Source: an uncultured Clostridium sp. (lineage in GTDB: Bacteria > Bacillota_A > Clostridia > Lachnospirales > Lachnospiraceae). From it: DNA of 5,226 nucleotides. A program made the position numbers and the translations under genes. The first letter of the stretch is position 1. Each line of letters begins with the position of its first letter. This document shows positions 1 to 5,226 of the stretch, piece by piece. The notes under the pieces were generated by a model. That model did not search any database and was not told the DNA's origin. It worked only from the letters and a program-made list of their open reading frames with translations. The DNA is taken from contig CAMWKN010000170.1 of NCBI GenBank assembly GCA_947174825.1, positions 1 through 5,226 of the forward strand, given 5' to 3'.

Positions 1-165
1 TTCTGTACCATCACAAGGAAATCTGCTGCCTAATTCCATTGCTTTTAAAAAGGTATCCTGTCATAAATCATCTGCGTCCAGCCGAGTTCCTGTCAGAAAA
101 CAACAAAATTGAAAAACAGAGGACAGATGCGTTTCCACCAGATATTCCATTTTTTCTGAAGACAA
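1..165 (-). pseudogene. ECF-type RNA polymerase sigma factor, N-terminal part, interrupted by an in-frame TGA; runs off the window
   Basis: Translating the minus strand from the TTG at 165-163 gives a frame beginning (M)SSEKMEYLVETHLSS and continuing FQFCCFLTGTRLDADDL, then TGA at 63-61, then QDTFLKAMELGSRF up to base 1. The DADDL-x-QDTFLKAME segment matches conserved region 2.2 of ECF sigma-70 factors (typically D-A-E-D-L-x-Q-[DE]-T-F), which contacts the beta-prime subunit of RNA polymerase. Similarity continues in the same frame on both sides of the stop, so this is a nonsense codon and not a frameshift. TTG is chosen as start because a perfect AGGAGG lies 7 bases upstream; the in-frame ATG at 150-148 has no suitably spaced site. 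The first 34 codons alone could not bind a promoter. UGA appears to be a true stop here: it ends corA and the yesL-like gene, while Trp in the neighbours is TGG. Region 4 lies outside the window and cannot be judged. The family call is fairly sure; the pseudogene call depends on the base call at 61-63. Confidence 0.68.
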
Positions 166-172
166 GGGCTGT

Positions 173-178
173 CCTCCT
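173..178 (-). promoter_or_regulatory. Ribosome binding site deciding the TTG start of the sigma factor gene
   Basis: The minus strand reads AGGAGG here, a perfect Shine-Dalgarno core. Seven bases separate it from the TTG at 165-163, the usual spacing in Firmicutes. The in-frame ATG five codons later would be 22 bases away, so TTG is the better start. Confidence 0.7.
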
Positions 179-214
179 CTCTCATTCCATTGTTCGGTAT
201 CCCTTTCTGTTAAT

Positions 215-244
215 ATAATGTCGCAAACAGAGAAAACAGGTCAA
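215..244 (-). promoter_or_regulatory. Predicted sigma-A-type promoter for the interrupted sigma factor gene
   Basis: On the minus strand a -35 element TTGACC (239-244, five of six consensus bases) and a -10 element CATTAT (215-220, four of six) are separated by 18 bases. The region just upstream is very A/T-rich and could act as an UP element. It is partly shared with the T-tract of the preceding terminator. Transcription would start near 208, leaving a leader of roughly 40 bases before the TTG start. This is a consensus match by eye only. Confidence 0.5.
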
Positions 245-254
245 ACTTTTTTCC

Positions 255-312
255 AAAAAATAAAAAAAGAAAAAGCTTTTACACAACAGATACCAGATCC
301 ATCTGTAAAAGC
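255..312 (-). terminator. Intrinsic terminator downstream of corA
   Basis: In the minus-strand transcript GCTTTTACAGAT (312-301) pairs with a downstream arm of ATCT (291-288), a 5-base bulge, and GTAAAAGC (282-275). That gives 12 pairs around a 9-base loop. An almost uninterrupted T-run follows (about 274-255). It starts 65 bases after the corA stop, with no gene in between. The bulge and A/T-rich stem make it imperfect, but the T-tract is strong. It would end the transcript carrying the yesL-like gene, glgB and corA, and separate it from the sigma factor gene. No comparable T-tract exists for plus-strand transcription. Confidence 0.68.
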
Positions 313-377
313 CATCCCATTTCTAACGATAAGAGAAAACCATATTCCAATAATGTTTCTATTGCTATTCAACTCTG

Positions 378-1319
378 TCAAAATATTTTTTTCCGCTTCA
401 TGATTAGCATTGTCACGATACAAATGACCAGAGTCAGCAGACAGATTATCCCAAAACCATATGGTACAGTGGATAACGGCATCCATTCTGACGCCACATT
501 CATACCATACAATCCGGATATCAAGGTAGGAATACCCATTACCAGAGTAATGACCGTCAAAGTTTTCATGACATTATTCATGCGGTTATCCAGAACGGAA
601 GACATCAATTCCCTGGTTCCATTAATGATATCCCGATAGATCATGGTCATTTCTATCGCCTGCTGATTCTCCACAATAACATCCTCCAACAGATCTTTGT
701 CATCTGGATACTGCTCCAGCCTCTTGTAGCGGGTTAGTCGATCCAGGACTACCGCATTGGCGCGCAGGGATGTGGCAAAATAGACCAAAGTGGATTCCAG
801 GGTATGCAGATCAATCAAATCAATATCCTCTGTGGCATTATCAATCCGTTCCTCGATCTCAGTACGCTTTTTATCAATAATACGCAGATTGGACTGATAC
901 AGGGAGGACACTTTATACAAAATCTGATACACAAAGCGCAGCTTCTTTTTTGTACTGAATTCTTTGACTCTGCCATTGATAAATGCCATCAGAACCGATG
1001 TTTCCTCCGTACAGACCGTAATAATCTCATCCATGGTCAGAATGATACCTAACGGTACTGTAGTATAGGCTTCTTTGTCATGGCGAATCTCTGTCGTTGG
1101 AATATCCACCAGAATCAAGGTATATCCATCTTCCAGCTCCACACGGGAACTCTCCTCCTCATCCAATGCCGCCAGCAAATCATGCACATCAATATTTAAT
1201 TCCTTTGCAATTTCCTCTCCCTCGGTAACGGTGGGATTCACCATATTAATCCATACTCCAGGAGCAATCTTATCTTCTTCATGTATTTTTCTGTCATCTG
1301 TACGATATATCGTTACCAT
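378..1319 (-). CDS. corA: CorA-family magnesium transporter
   Basis: A complete 313-residue protein, normal length for CorA. Family members form homopentameric channels in the cytoplasmic membrane that let Mg2+ (and often Co2+ or Ni2+) enter down its gradient. Residues 1-120 form the alpha/beta cytoplasmic domain. Residues 120-250 are highly charged and helical, as expected for the long stalk helices. The signature YGMN is at 271-274, directly after the first membrane helix (about 252-270); it forms the outer mouth of the pore. A second membrane helix spans about 287-307, followed by a basic cytoplasmic tail, KRKKIF. The short loop ASEWMPL between the helices is typical. No key residue is missing. 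The ATG at 1319 has only a weak GGTGA about six bases upstream, with a better GGGAAG slightly too far away, so translation may rely partly on ribosomes finishing glgB 23 bases upstream. The gene is probably co-transcribed with glgB and ends at the terminator near 255-312. True substrate (Mg2+ versus another divalent ion) cannot be read from the sequence. Confidence 0.93.
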   Translation of the reverse strand: MVTIYRTDDRKIHEEDKIAPGVWINMVNPTVTEGEEIAKELNIDVHDLLAALDEEESSRVELEDGYTLILVDIPTTEIRHDKEAYTTVPLGIILTMDEIITVCTEETSVLMAFINGRVKEFSTKKKLRFVYQILYKVSSLYQSNLRIIDKKRTEIEERIDNATEDIDLIDLHTLESTLVYFATSLRANAVVLDRLTRYKRLEQYPDDKDLLEDVIVENQQAIEMTMIYRDIINGTRELMSSVLDNRMNNVMKTLTVITLVMGIPTLISGLYGMNVASEWMPLSTVPYGFGIICLLTLVICIVTMLIMKRKKIF

Positions 1320-1342
1320 AGGATTTCACCAACTTCCCTGTA

Positions 1343-3751
1343 CTAACTTTTTTTCTTAGCCGCTTTCTTCCCTGCCGCATCTTTTGGCATTTCTGTCCTG
1401 CTGCAGCGGAACACACAGACACTCAACGGAGGCACTGTAATAGACAGGGAATGTTCCCTTCCATCCCATGTCACCTCTTTAGAAGACTTTTGTCTCGGAT
1501 TCGTAAAACCATTTCCACCGTATTCTGTATGGTCACTGTTAAAAATTTCTTTATATTTTCCTTCATATGGTACTCCAACCTTAAAATTCTCATACACCAC
1601 CGGGGTAAAATTACATACCACCAACAAGTCTTCTGATTTTGCCTGCTCCCGTTTGGAATAACGCATGAAAGAAATAATACTGTGGTCTGCATCCATACAA
1701 CTCAGCCATTCAAATCCTTCTGGATCATTATCCAATTGATATAATGCCGGATGTGACTGATAAAATTGATTCAAAGCCCTAACGTATTTCTGCATATTTT
1801 GAGGTTCTGGAAGACTAGCTTCCTCCCAAGGTAAACTGCACTTCTCATTCCACTCACTTTCCTGCGCAAAATCCTGTCCCATAAAGAGCAACTTCTTGCC
1901 TGGATGCATGGTCATCATTCCATAAGCCGCCCGCAGATTCGCATACTTCTCCTCCACGGTTCCCGGCATTTTGTTTAACATAGAACCTTTAAGATGTACT
2001 ACTTCATCATGGGAAAATACCAAAATGAAATTCTCACTATAGGCATATACCATACTAAAGGTAAGCATGCCATGTCTGCCTTTACGGAACAGCGGATCTG
2101 TCTGCATATAGGTCGTAAAGTCGTTCATCCAGCCCATATTCCATTTCAAGTCAAATCCCAGCCCATCCTCCTCTGGCGAACCGGTTACCTTTGGCCATGC
2201 CGTAGATTCTTCGGCAATCAATAAGGCACCGTCCTTTCTCGCATGGAAGGCTTCACTGAGATTTTGCAACAATTCAATGGCATCCAGATTCTCATTGCCG
2301 CCGTACATATTAGCAATCCATTCTCCATCCTGTTTGCCATAATCCAGATATAACATGGATGCCACCGCATCCATACGAATTCCATCCGCATGAAACTGAT
2401 CCACCCAATACAAGGCATTGGCGATCAGGAAATTTGCCACTTCCGGTCTGCCATAGTTATAAATCAAGGTTCCCCAGTGAGGATGCTCTCCCTGTCTGGG
2501 ATCCAAATGCTCATACAGACAAGTCCCGTCAAAACGTGCCAATCCATTGGCATCTTTTGGAAAATGTGCTGGTACCCAGTCCAAAATCACGCCAATTCCC
2601 TTTTCATGCATATAATTCATAAAGTACATGAAATCTTGTGGTGAACCATAACGGGATGTGGGGGCAAAATAACCAGTAACCTGATAGCCCCAGGACTCAT
2701 CCAAGGGATGCTCCATCACAGGCATAAGTTCAATATGAGTATAGCCCATACTCTGTACATACTCTGCTAACTCCGGTGCAATTTCCCGATAGTTTAAAAA
2801 TTCTGCACCTGCCTGCTCCGTCTCCCCCTCTGATTCAGACACTTTCCTCGTCTTCCAGGACCCTAAATGCACCTCATAGATCGACATTGGTGCCGAAGCT
2901 ACATCCAGAGATTTTCTTGCCCGCAGCCATTTCTGATCCGTCCAGGTAAAATCTGCCAGATTAGTAACAACACTGGCATTTGCCGGACGAACTTCACAAG
3001 CAAAACCATAGGGATCTGTCTTCAGTACTGTCTCCTGATCGCAGGTCTGTATCTCATATTTATACAGCTCCCCTACAGAAACCTCTGGAATAAACAAAGA
3101 AAACACACCCGAATTCCCCTGCCGCATCATCATATGCTGTCTGCCATCCCAATGATTAAAATCTCCTACCACACTGACTCTGCGCGCATTGGGCGCCCAT
3201 ACTGCAAAATGGGTTCCATAAACCGGCTCAGACACATTCTTTTTCTTTGATTTACCCTGTTTCTGTGCTGCTGCATCTGACACACCGGCTTCGATATCCA
3301 AATGGATATCACATTGATCCATCTGCCCGATTACTGCTGCAGGATGTGCCCCCATATAACGATATATTTCATGATGAATCCCCTCTTCAAAACGCTTAAT
3401 ATGATTCATACCAAATAAGTCCTGATATAAATAGGGATCTGCCACAAGCTTCTCTGCACCATCCGGACTCTGTACCAAAAACCGATAATCTGGCACCTCT
3501 TTGCCGGTAAAAGAACGATAGGACAGCAATACTACATAAATGCCAGCCTCATCTGCCTGCTCCATTTCATACAGCTTGCCATTTTCTACTAATTGCAGCG
3601 ATACTTTTGCTGCTTCCGGGAAAAAAGCATGTATTAATACGCCCCCTCGCACCTTATGTGGTCCCAGAAGCCGTTCCGGATGATCGTCATCCGCATATAC
3701 GATTGCCTCAATCGCCTCCCAATCCATTAAATCATACAGTCTCTGTTTCAT
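1343..3751 (-). CDS. glgB: 1,4-alpha-glucan (glycogen) branching enzyme, GH13
   Basis: This cytoplasmic enzyme cuts an alpha-1,4 glucan chain and reattaches the piece through an alpha-1,6 bond, making glycogen branches (EC 2.4.1.18). Domain order: N1 beta-sandwich at about 28-120; CBM48 at about 178-265, with FAVWAPNA at 182-189 and DFNHWDGR at 197-204; the (beta/alpha)8 barrel at about 290-690; C-terminal beta domain at about 705-783. Catalytic residues are present: DWVPAHFP (D391, H396), GIRMD with nucleophile D461 and R459, AEEST with acid/base E514, and SHDEV with H581 and D582. Their spacing equals that of E. coli GlgB (D335, D405, E458, D526). At 802 residues it is longer than E. coli GlgB (728). 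The excess lies in a lysine-containing linker (about 141-177), a short acidic insert (about 303-316) and a lysine-rich tail (784-802). The start overlaps the yesL-like gene by 20 bases, with GAGGAG six bases before the ATG. No glgA, glgC, glgD or glgP gene is nearby, so precursors must be made from elsewhere in the genome. Identification is very secure. Confidence 0.97.
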   Translation of the reverse strand: MKQRLYDLMDWEAIEAIVYADDDHPERLLGPHKVRGGVLIHAFFPEAAKVSLQLVENGKLYEMEQADEAGIYVVLLSYRSFTGKEVPDYRFLVQSPDGAEKLVADPYLYQDLFGMNHIKRFEEGIHHEIYRYMGAHPAAVIGQMDQCDIHLDIEAGVSDAAAQKQGKSKKKNVSEPVYGTHFAVWAPNARRVSVVGDFNHWDGRQHMMMRQGNSGVFSLFIPEVSVGELYKYEIQTCDQETVLKTDPYGFACEVRPANASVVTNLADFTWTDQKWLRARKSLDVASAPMSIYEVHLGSWKTRKVSESEGETEQAGAEFLNYREIAPELAEYVQSMGYTHIELMPVMEHPLDESWGYQVTGYFAPTSRYGSPQDFMYFMNYMHEKGIGVILDWVPAHFPKDANGLARFDGTCLYEHLDPRQGEHPHWGTLIYNYGRPEVANFLIANALYWVDQFHADGIRMDAVASMLYLDYGKQDGEWIANMYGGNENLDAIELLQNLSEAFHARKDGALLIAEESTAWPKVTGSPEEDGLGFDLKWNMGWMNDFTTYMQTDPLFRKGRHGMLTFSMVYAYSENFILVFSHDEVVHLKGSMLNKMPGTVEEKYANLRAAYGMMTMHPGKKLLFMGQDFAQESEWNEKCSLPWEEASLPEPQNMQKYVRALNQFYQSHPALYQLDNDPEGFEWLSCMDADHSIISFMRYSKREQAKSEDLLVVCNFTPVVYENFKVGVPYEGKYKEIFNSDHTEYGGNGFTNPRQKSSKEVTWDGREHSLSITVPPLSVCVFRCSRTEMPKDAAGKKAAKKKS

Positions 3752-4379
3752 GCTCTTCTCCTCTCTCCTGCATATATCCCTGCAGTATCGGTTCTAATAC
3801 TTTTGTCTGCGCATATCCTATTAAACCTGGCAATATTACTGCCAATGGCGGGAAGGTAATGAAAGAAAAAACCATCCCTCCCAACAACATCGCCTCCATT
3901 ACCACTAGTCGAAAGGTAGTGGAACCATGAAGTATCGATATCTGAAAACTACTCAGAAAAAGCCCGCTGATTTTCACTTCAAAACGAGACAAAAGCGGAA
4001 ATCCATAGGACATTAGCACTAATAACAACAAGGAAATCATAAAGAAAATTACACCAAAAACAATTCCCACATAACCCAGATCCATAGTAAACACCAAATA
4101 TAAATTCCCCACCATCAAAGCCGCAACAATATCACACAAAATCCCAAAACCCAAACTCTGTTTGAAATTCACTTTGAAACAGTGGCAATATGCTTTGACA
4201 GCTCTTCCCTCACCCTGGTATATGGATTTGACTACTGTATAATATAAGGACGTCAGTCCGCAGCCAATGGTAATAATTGGAATACAACTAAGTGTAAAGA
4301 GAATACTGACAATTGCCATATCCAGGATCTTTGCAAAAAATTGCATAACAGGACCTTCCGGCATTATGATTTCTTTCAT
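3732..4379 (-). CDS. DUF624 / YesL-like integral membrane protein
   Basis: A complete 215-residue hydrophobic protein. The N-terminal part matches the DUF624 (YesL) pattern: a first membrane helix with LFTLSCIPIITIGCGLTSLYY at roughly 27-47, then a polar stretch with CFKVNFKQS (67-75), corresponding to the family's conserved F-x-x-N-F-x-x-S. Further membrane segments lie at about 75-98, 102-127, 157-175 and 178-192, and the C-terminus is short and acidic. YesL relatives are often found in carbohydrate-uptake and polysaccharide-use clusters of Firmicutes, but their molecular role is not established, so none is assigned. GAGGAG lies five bases before the ATG. The end of the gene overlaps glgB in another frame and contains the glgB ribosome binding site, which suggests coupled translation. 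The pairing with glgB fits a carbohydrate-related role, but that is inference. The family call is fairly confident; the function is unknown. Confidence 0.85.
   Translation of the reverse strand: MKEIIMPEGPVMQFFAKILDMAIVSILFTLSCIPIITIGCGLTSLYYTVVKSIYQGEGRAVKAYCHCFKVNFKQSLGFGILCDIVAALMVGNLYLVFTMDLGYVGIVFGVIFFMISLLLLVLMSYGFPLLSRFEVKISGLFLSSFQISILHGSTTFRLVVMEAMLLGGMVFSFITFPPLAVILPGLIGYAQTKVLEPILQGYMQERGEEHETETV
3758..3763 (-). promoter_or_regulatory. Ribosome binding site of glgB, inside the yesL-like coding region
   Basis: GAGGAG on the minus strand is six bases before the glgB ATG at 3751-3749. It lies within the last codons of the yesL-like gene, in the part encoding the acidic tail. Ribosomes terminating at 3732 could re-initiate on glgB. 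An additional GGAG lies slightly further upstream (near 3766-3769). Confidence 0.75.
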
Positions 4380-4384
4380 GTTGT

Positions 4385-4390
4385 CTCCTC
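4385..4390 (-). promoter_or_regulatory. Ribosome binding site of the yesL-like gene
   Basis: GAGGAG on the minus strand is followed by five bases and the ATG at 4379-4377. It supports this start, which also places the first membrane helix at the N-terminus as usual in the family. The site is 18 bases downstream of the hairpin at 4409-4454 and is not included in it. Confidence 0.75.
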
Positions 4391-4408
4391 ATTTTCCAGT
4401 GTTTTAGT

Positions 4409-4454
4409 AACTCTTCGGCGATGCACTCTTATGTGCATCGTCGATTTTAGAGTT
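4409..4454 (-). other. Long imperfect inverted repeat (hairpin) between the DUF1015 and yesL-like genes
   Basis: In the minus-strand transcript TCGACGATGCAC (4444-4433) pairs with GTGCATCGCCGA (4426-4415), leaving one A/C mismatch, around a 6-base loop. Outside it AACTCT (4454-4449) pairs with AGAGTT (4414-4409) across a 4-base AAAA bulge. This makes about 17 pairs, with a perfect 8-pair core GATGCAC plus flanking C. It starts 10 bases after the DUF1015 stop and ends 18 bases before the yesL-like ribosome binding site. No T-run follows in the minus direction, so it is not a standard intrinsic terminator for DUF1015. In the plus direction TTTT follows the core, but no plus-strand gene feeds into it. 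It could be an mRNA processing or stabilising element, an attenuator, or a binding site for a regulator; the sequence does not decide. The rest of this 85-base gap shows no convincing promoter. Confidence 0.6.
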
Positions 4455-4464
4455 TCTTACACAC

Positions 4465-5226
4465 TTATATTTGATGAATCAATAATCCACTGCGCAACTT
4501 TGGTTCAAACCAGGTAGATTTCGGCGGCATGAGCAAGCCTGCATCTGCAACAGAAAATAATTCTCCAATGGAGGTAGGATACATGGCAAAAGATACTTTC
4601 ATATCACTGTCTGCACGCTTCTCCAATTCCTCCAGTCCCCGGATACCACCGATAAAATCAATCCTGCTATCCGTCCGGGGATCACCAATTCCCAACACTG
4701 GTCCCAGCAAATAATCCTGCAACAGAGAAACATCCAATGATTTTACCGGATCCTGAATTGCCATCAGATCCTCCAACGCCTTCAAAAGATACCACTGTCC
4801 CTCCAGATACATGGTAATCTCGCCCTTTGCTTGCGGATGTTCTGCCTGATCCAATTTGCTTACGGAAAAATGTCTTTCCATCTGTTGTAAAAACTCGTCC
4901 ACAGTCAATCCATTCAAATCCTTTACAGAACGATTATAATCCATAATCATCAACTGCTCGTCCGGAAACAAAACTGACAGGAAATAATTAAATTCTTCTG
5001 TTCCGTCATATCCAGGATGTTCCTCTCTTCGCTTTAAGCCCACCTTGACAGCAGAAGCAGCTCGATGATGTCCGTCTGCAATATAAATATCACTAATTCC
5101 TGCAAATGCTTCCTGAATCTGCTCCACCTGATTCTTTTCCCAGATCTTCCACATCCGATGTCCAATTCCATCGGTCGAAATAAAGTCATACAATGGTGCA
5201 TCCTGTGTCATTACCTGCTCAACCAC
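4465..5226 (-). CDS. DUF1015 family protein, C-terminal 253-254 residues (5' end outside window)
   Basis: The open frame runs from the window edge to a TAA at 4467-4465. The motif YIADGHHRAASA (fragment residues 48-59) is the hallmark D-G-H-H-R of DUF1015. The ending MPPKSTWFEPKLRSGL is also characteristic of the family. DUF1015 proteins are usually around 400 residues, with about 150 residues before the DGHHR motif; only about 50 are present here, so roughly 100-160 residues lie beyond the edge. The GTG at 5226-5224 is therefore most likely an internal valine codon and not the start. The protein appears soluble, with no membrane segment. The family has no established biochemical function; in clostridia it is often found beside serine biosynthesis genes (serA, serC), which could be tested in the upstream sequence. 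It may be co-transcribed with the yesL-like gene 85 bases downstream, subject to the hairpin in between. Confidence 0.88.
   Translation of the reverse strand: MVEQVMTQDAPLYDFISTDGIGHRMWKIWEKNQVEQIQEAFAGISDIYIADGHHRAASAVKVGLKRREEHPGYDGTEEFNYFLSVLFPDEQLMIMDYNRSVKDLNGLTVDEFLQQMERHFSVSKLDQAEHPQAKGEITMYLEGQWYLLKALEDLMAIQDPVKSLDVSLLQDYLLGPVLGIGDPRTDSRIDFIGGIRGLEELEKRADSDMKVSFAMYPTSIGELFSVADAGLLMPPKSTWFEPKLRSGLLIHQI

Noticed and set aside
37..63. TGA at 61-63 as a selenocysteine codon
   Set aside because: The following bases do not form a convincing bacterial SECIS hairpin, and ECF sigma factors are not known selenoproteins. A nonsense mutation or sequence error is simpler.
218..403. Plus-strand open frame of 61 codons
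   Set aside because: It covers the minus-strand promoter, terminator and corA end. Its lysine-rich start is just the complement of the T-tract, and no family pattern is seen.
241..486. Minus-strand open frame of 81 codons overlapping the end of corA
   Set aside because: It lies out of frame inside corA, which carries clear membrane helices and the GMN motif, and reads through the terminator. It has no credible ribosome binding site or known pattern.
2867..3250. Plus-strand open frame of 127 codons
   Set aside because: It is fully antisense to the conserved CBM48 and barrel entry of glgB. Its composition is what a shadow frame gives, and no ribosome binding site or domain is seen.
4409..4464. 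Hairpin as an intrinsic terminator of the DUF1015 gene
   Set aside because: In the minus direction the stem is followed by ACTAAAAC and not a T-run. Only the plus direction has a short TTTT, and there is no plus-strand gene upstream of it.
4444..4480. Promoter for the yesL-like gene using TAAAAT (4449-4444) as -10
   Set aside because: There is no recognisable -35 at 16-18 bases. The nearest TTGATT is about 27 bases away, and the -10 candidate lies within the hairpin.
5224..5226. GTG at the window edge as the start of the DUF1015 protein
   Set aside because: The DGHHR motif would then be only about 50 residues from the N-terminus, whereas the family has a long domain before it. The gene is cut by the window edge.

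Overview
The window looks like a piece of chromosome from a Gram-positive, anaerobic Firmicute, most likely a Lachnospiraceae-type Clostridia. This is inferred from moderate GC, purine-rich AGGAGG-type ribosome binding sites, a T-rich intrinsic terminator, and the gene types: a DUF1015 protein, a DUF624/YesL membrane protein, a GH13 glycogen branching enzyme, a CorA magnesium channel and an ECF-like sigma factor. Genus cannot be fixed from the sequence alone. All supported genes lie on the minus strand, so transcription runs from high to low coordinates. I found no RNA genes, CRISPR arrays, insertion sequences, attachment sites or phage genes.

Layout in transcription order. At 5226-4465 is the C-terminal part of a DUF1015 protein whose start lies outside the window. 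An 85-base gap (4380-4464) follows and contains a long imperfect hairpin and the ribosome binding site of the next gene. At 4379-3732 is a 215-residue DUF624/YesL-like membrane protein. Its last 20 bases overlap the start of glgB (3751-1343), an 802-residue branching enzyme with all catalytic residues and two unusual lysine-rich segments. After 23 bases comes corA (1319-378), intact with the GMN signature. A strong intrinsic terminator (312-255) closes this transcription unit.

Just past the terminator is a separate small unit: a sigma-A-like promoter (244-215), a perfect AGGAGG (178-173) and a TTG-initiated reading frame from 165 leaving the window at base 1. Its product reads as region 2 of an ECF-type RNA polymerase sigma factor, but an in-frame TGA at 63-61 interrupts the most conserved segment. 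The expression signals look healthy while the frame is broken, so a recent nonsense mutation or a base-call error are the simplest explanations.

Functionally, the yesL-like, glgB and corA genes are tightly packed and probably co-transcribed. Only yesL-like and glgB show a direct sign of coupled translation. Nothing here amounts to a clearly new biological system. The observations most worth checking are the interrupted sigma factor, the hairpin before the yesL-like gene, and the lysine-rich additions to GlgB.
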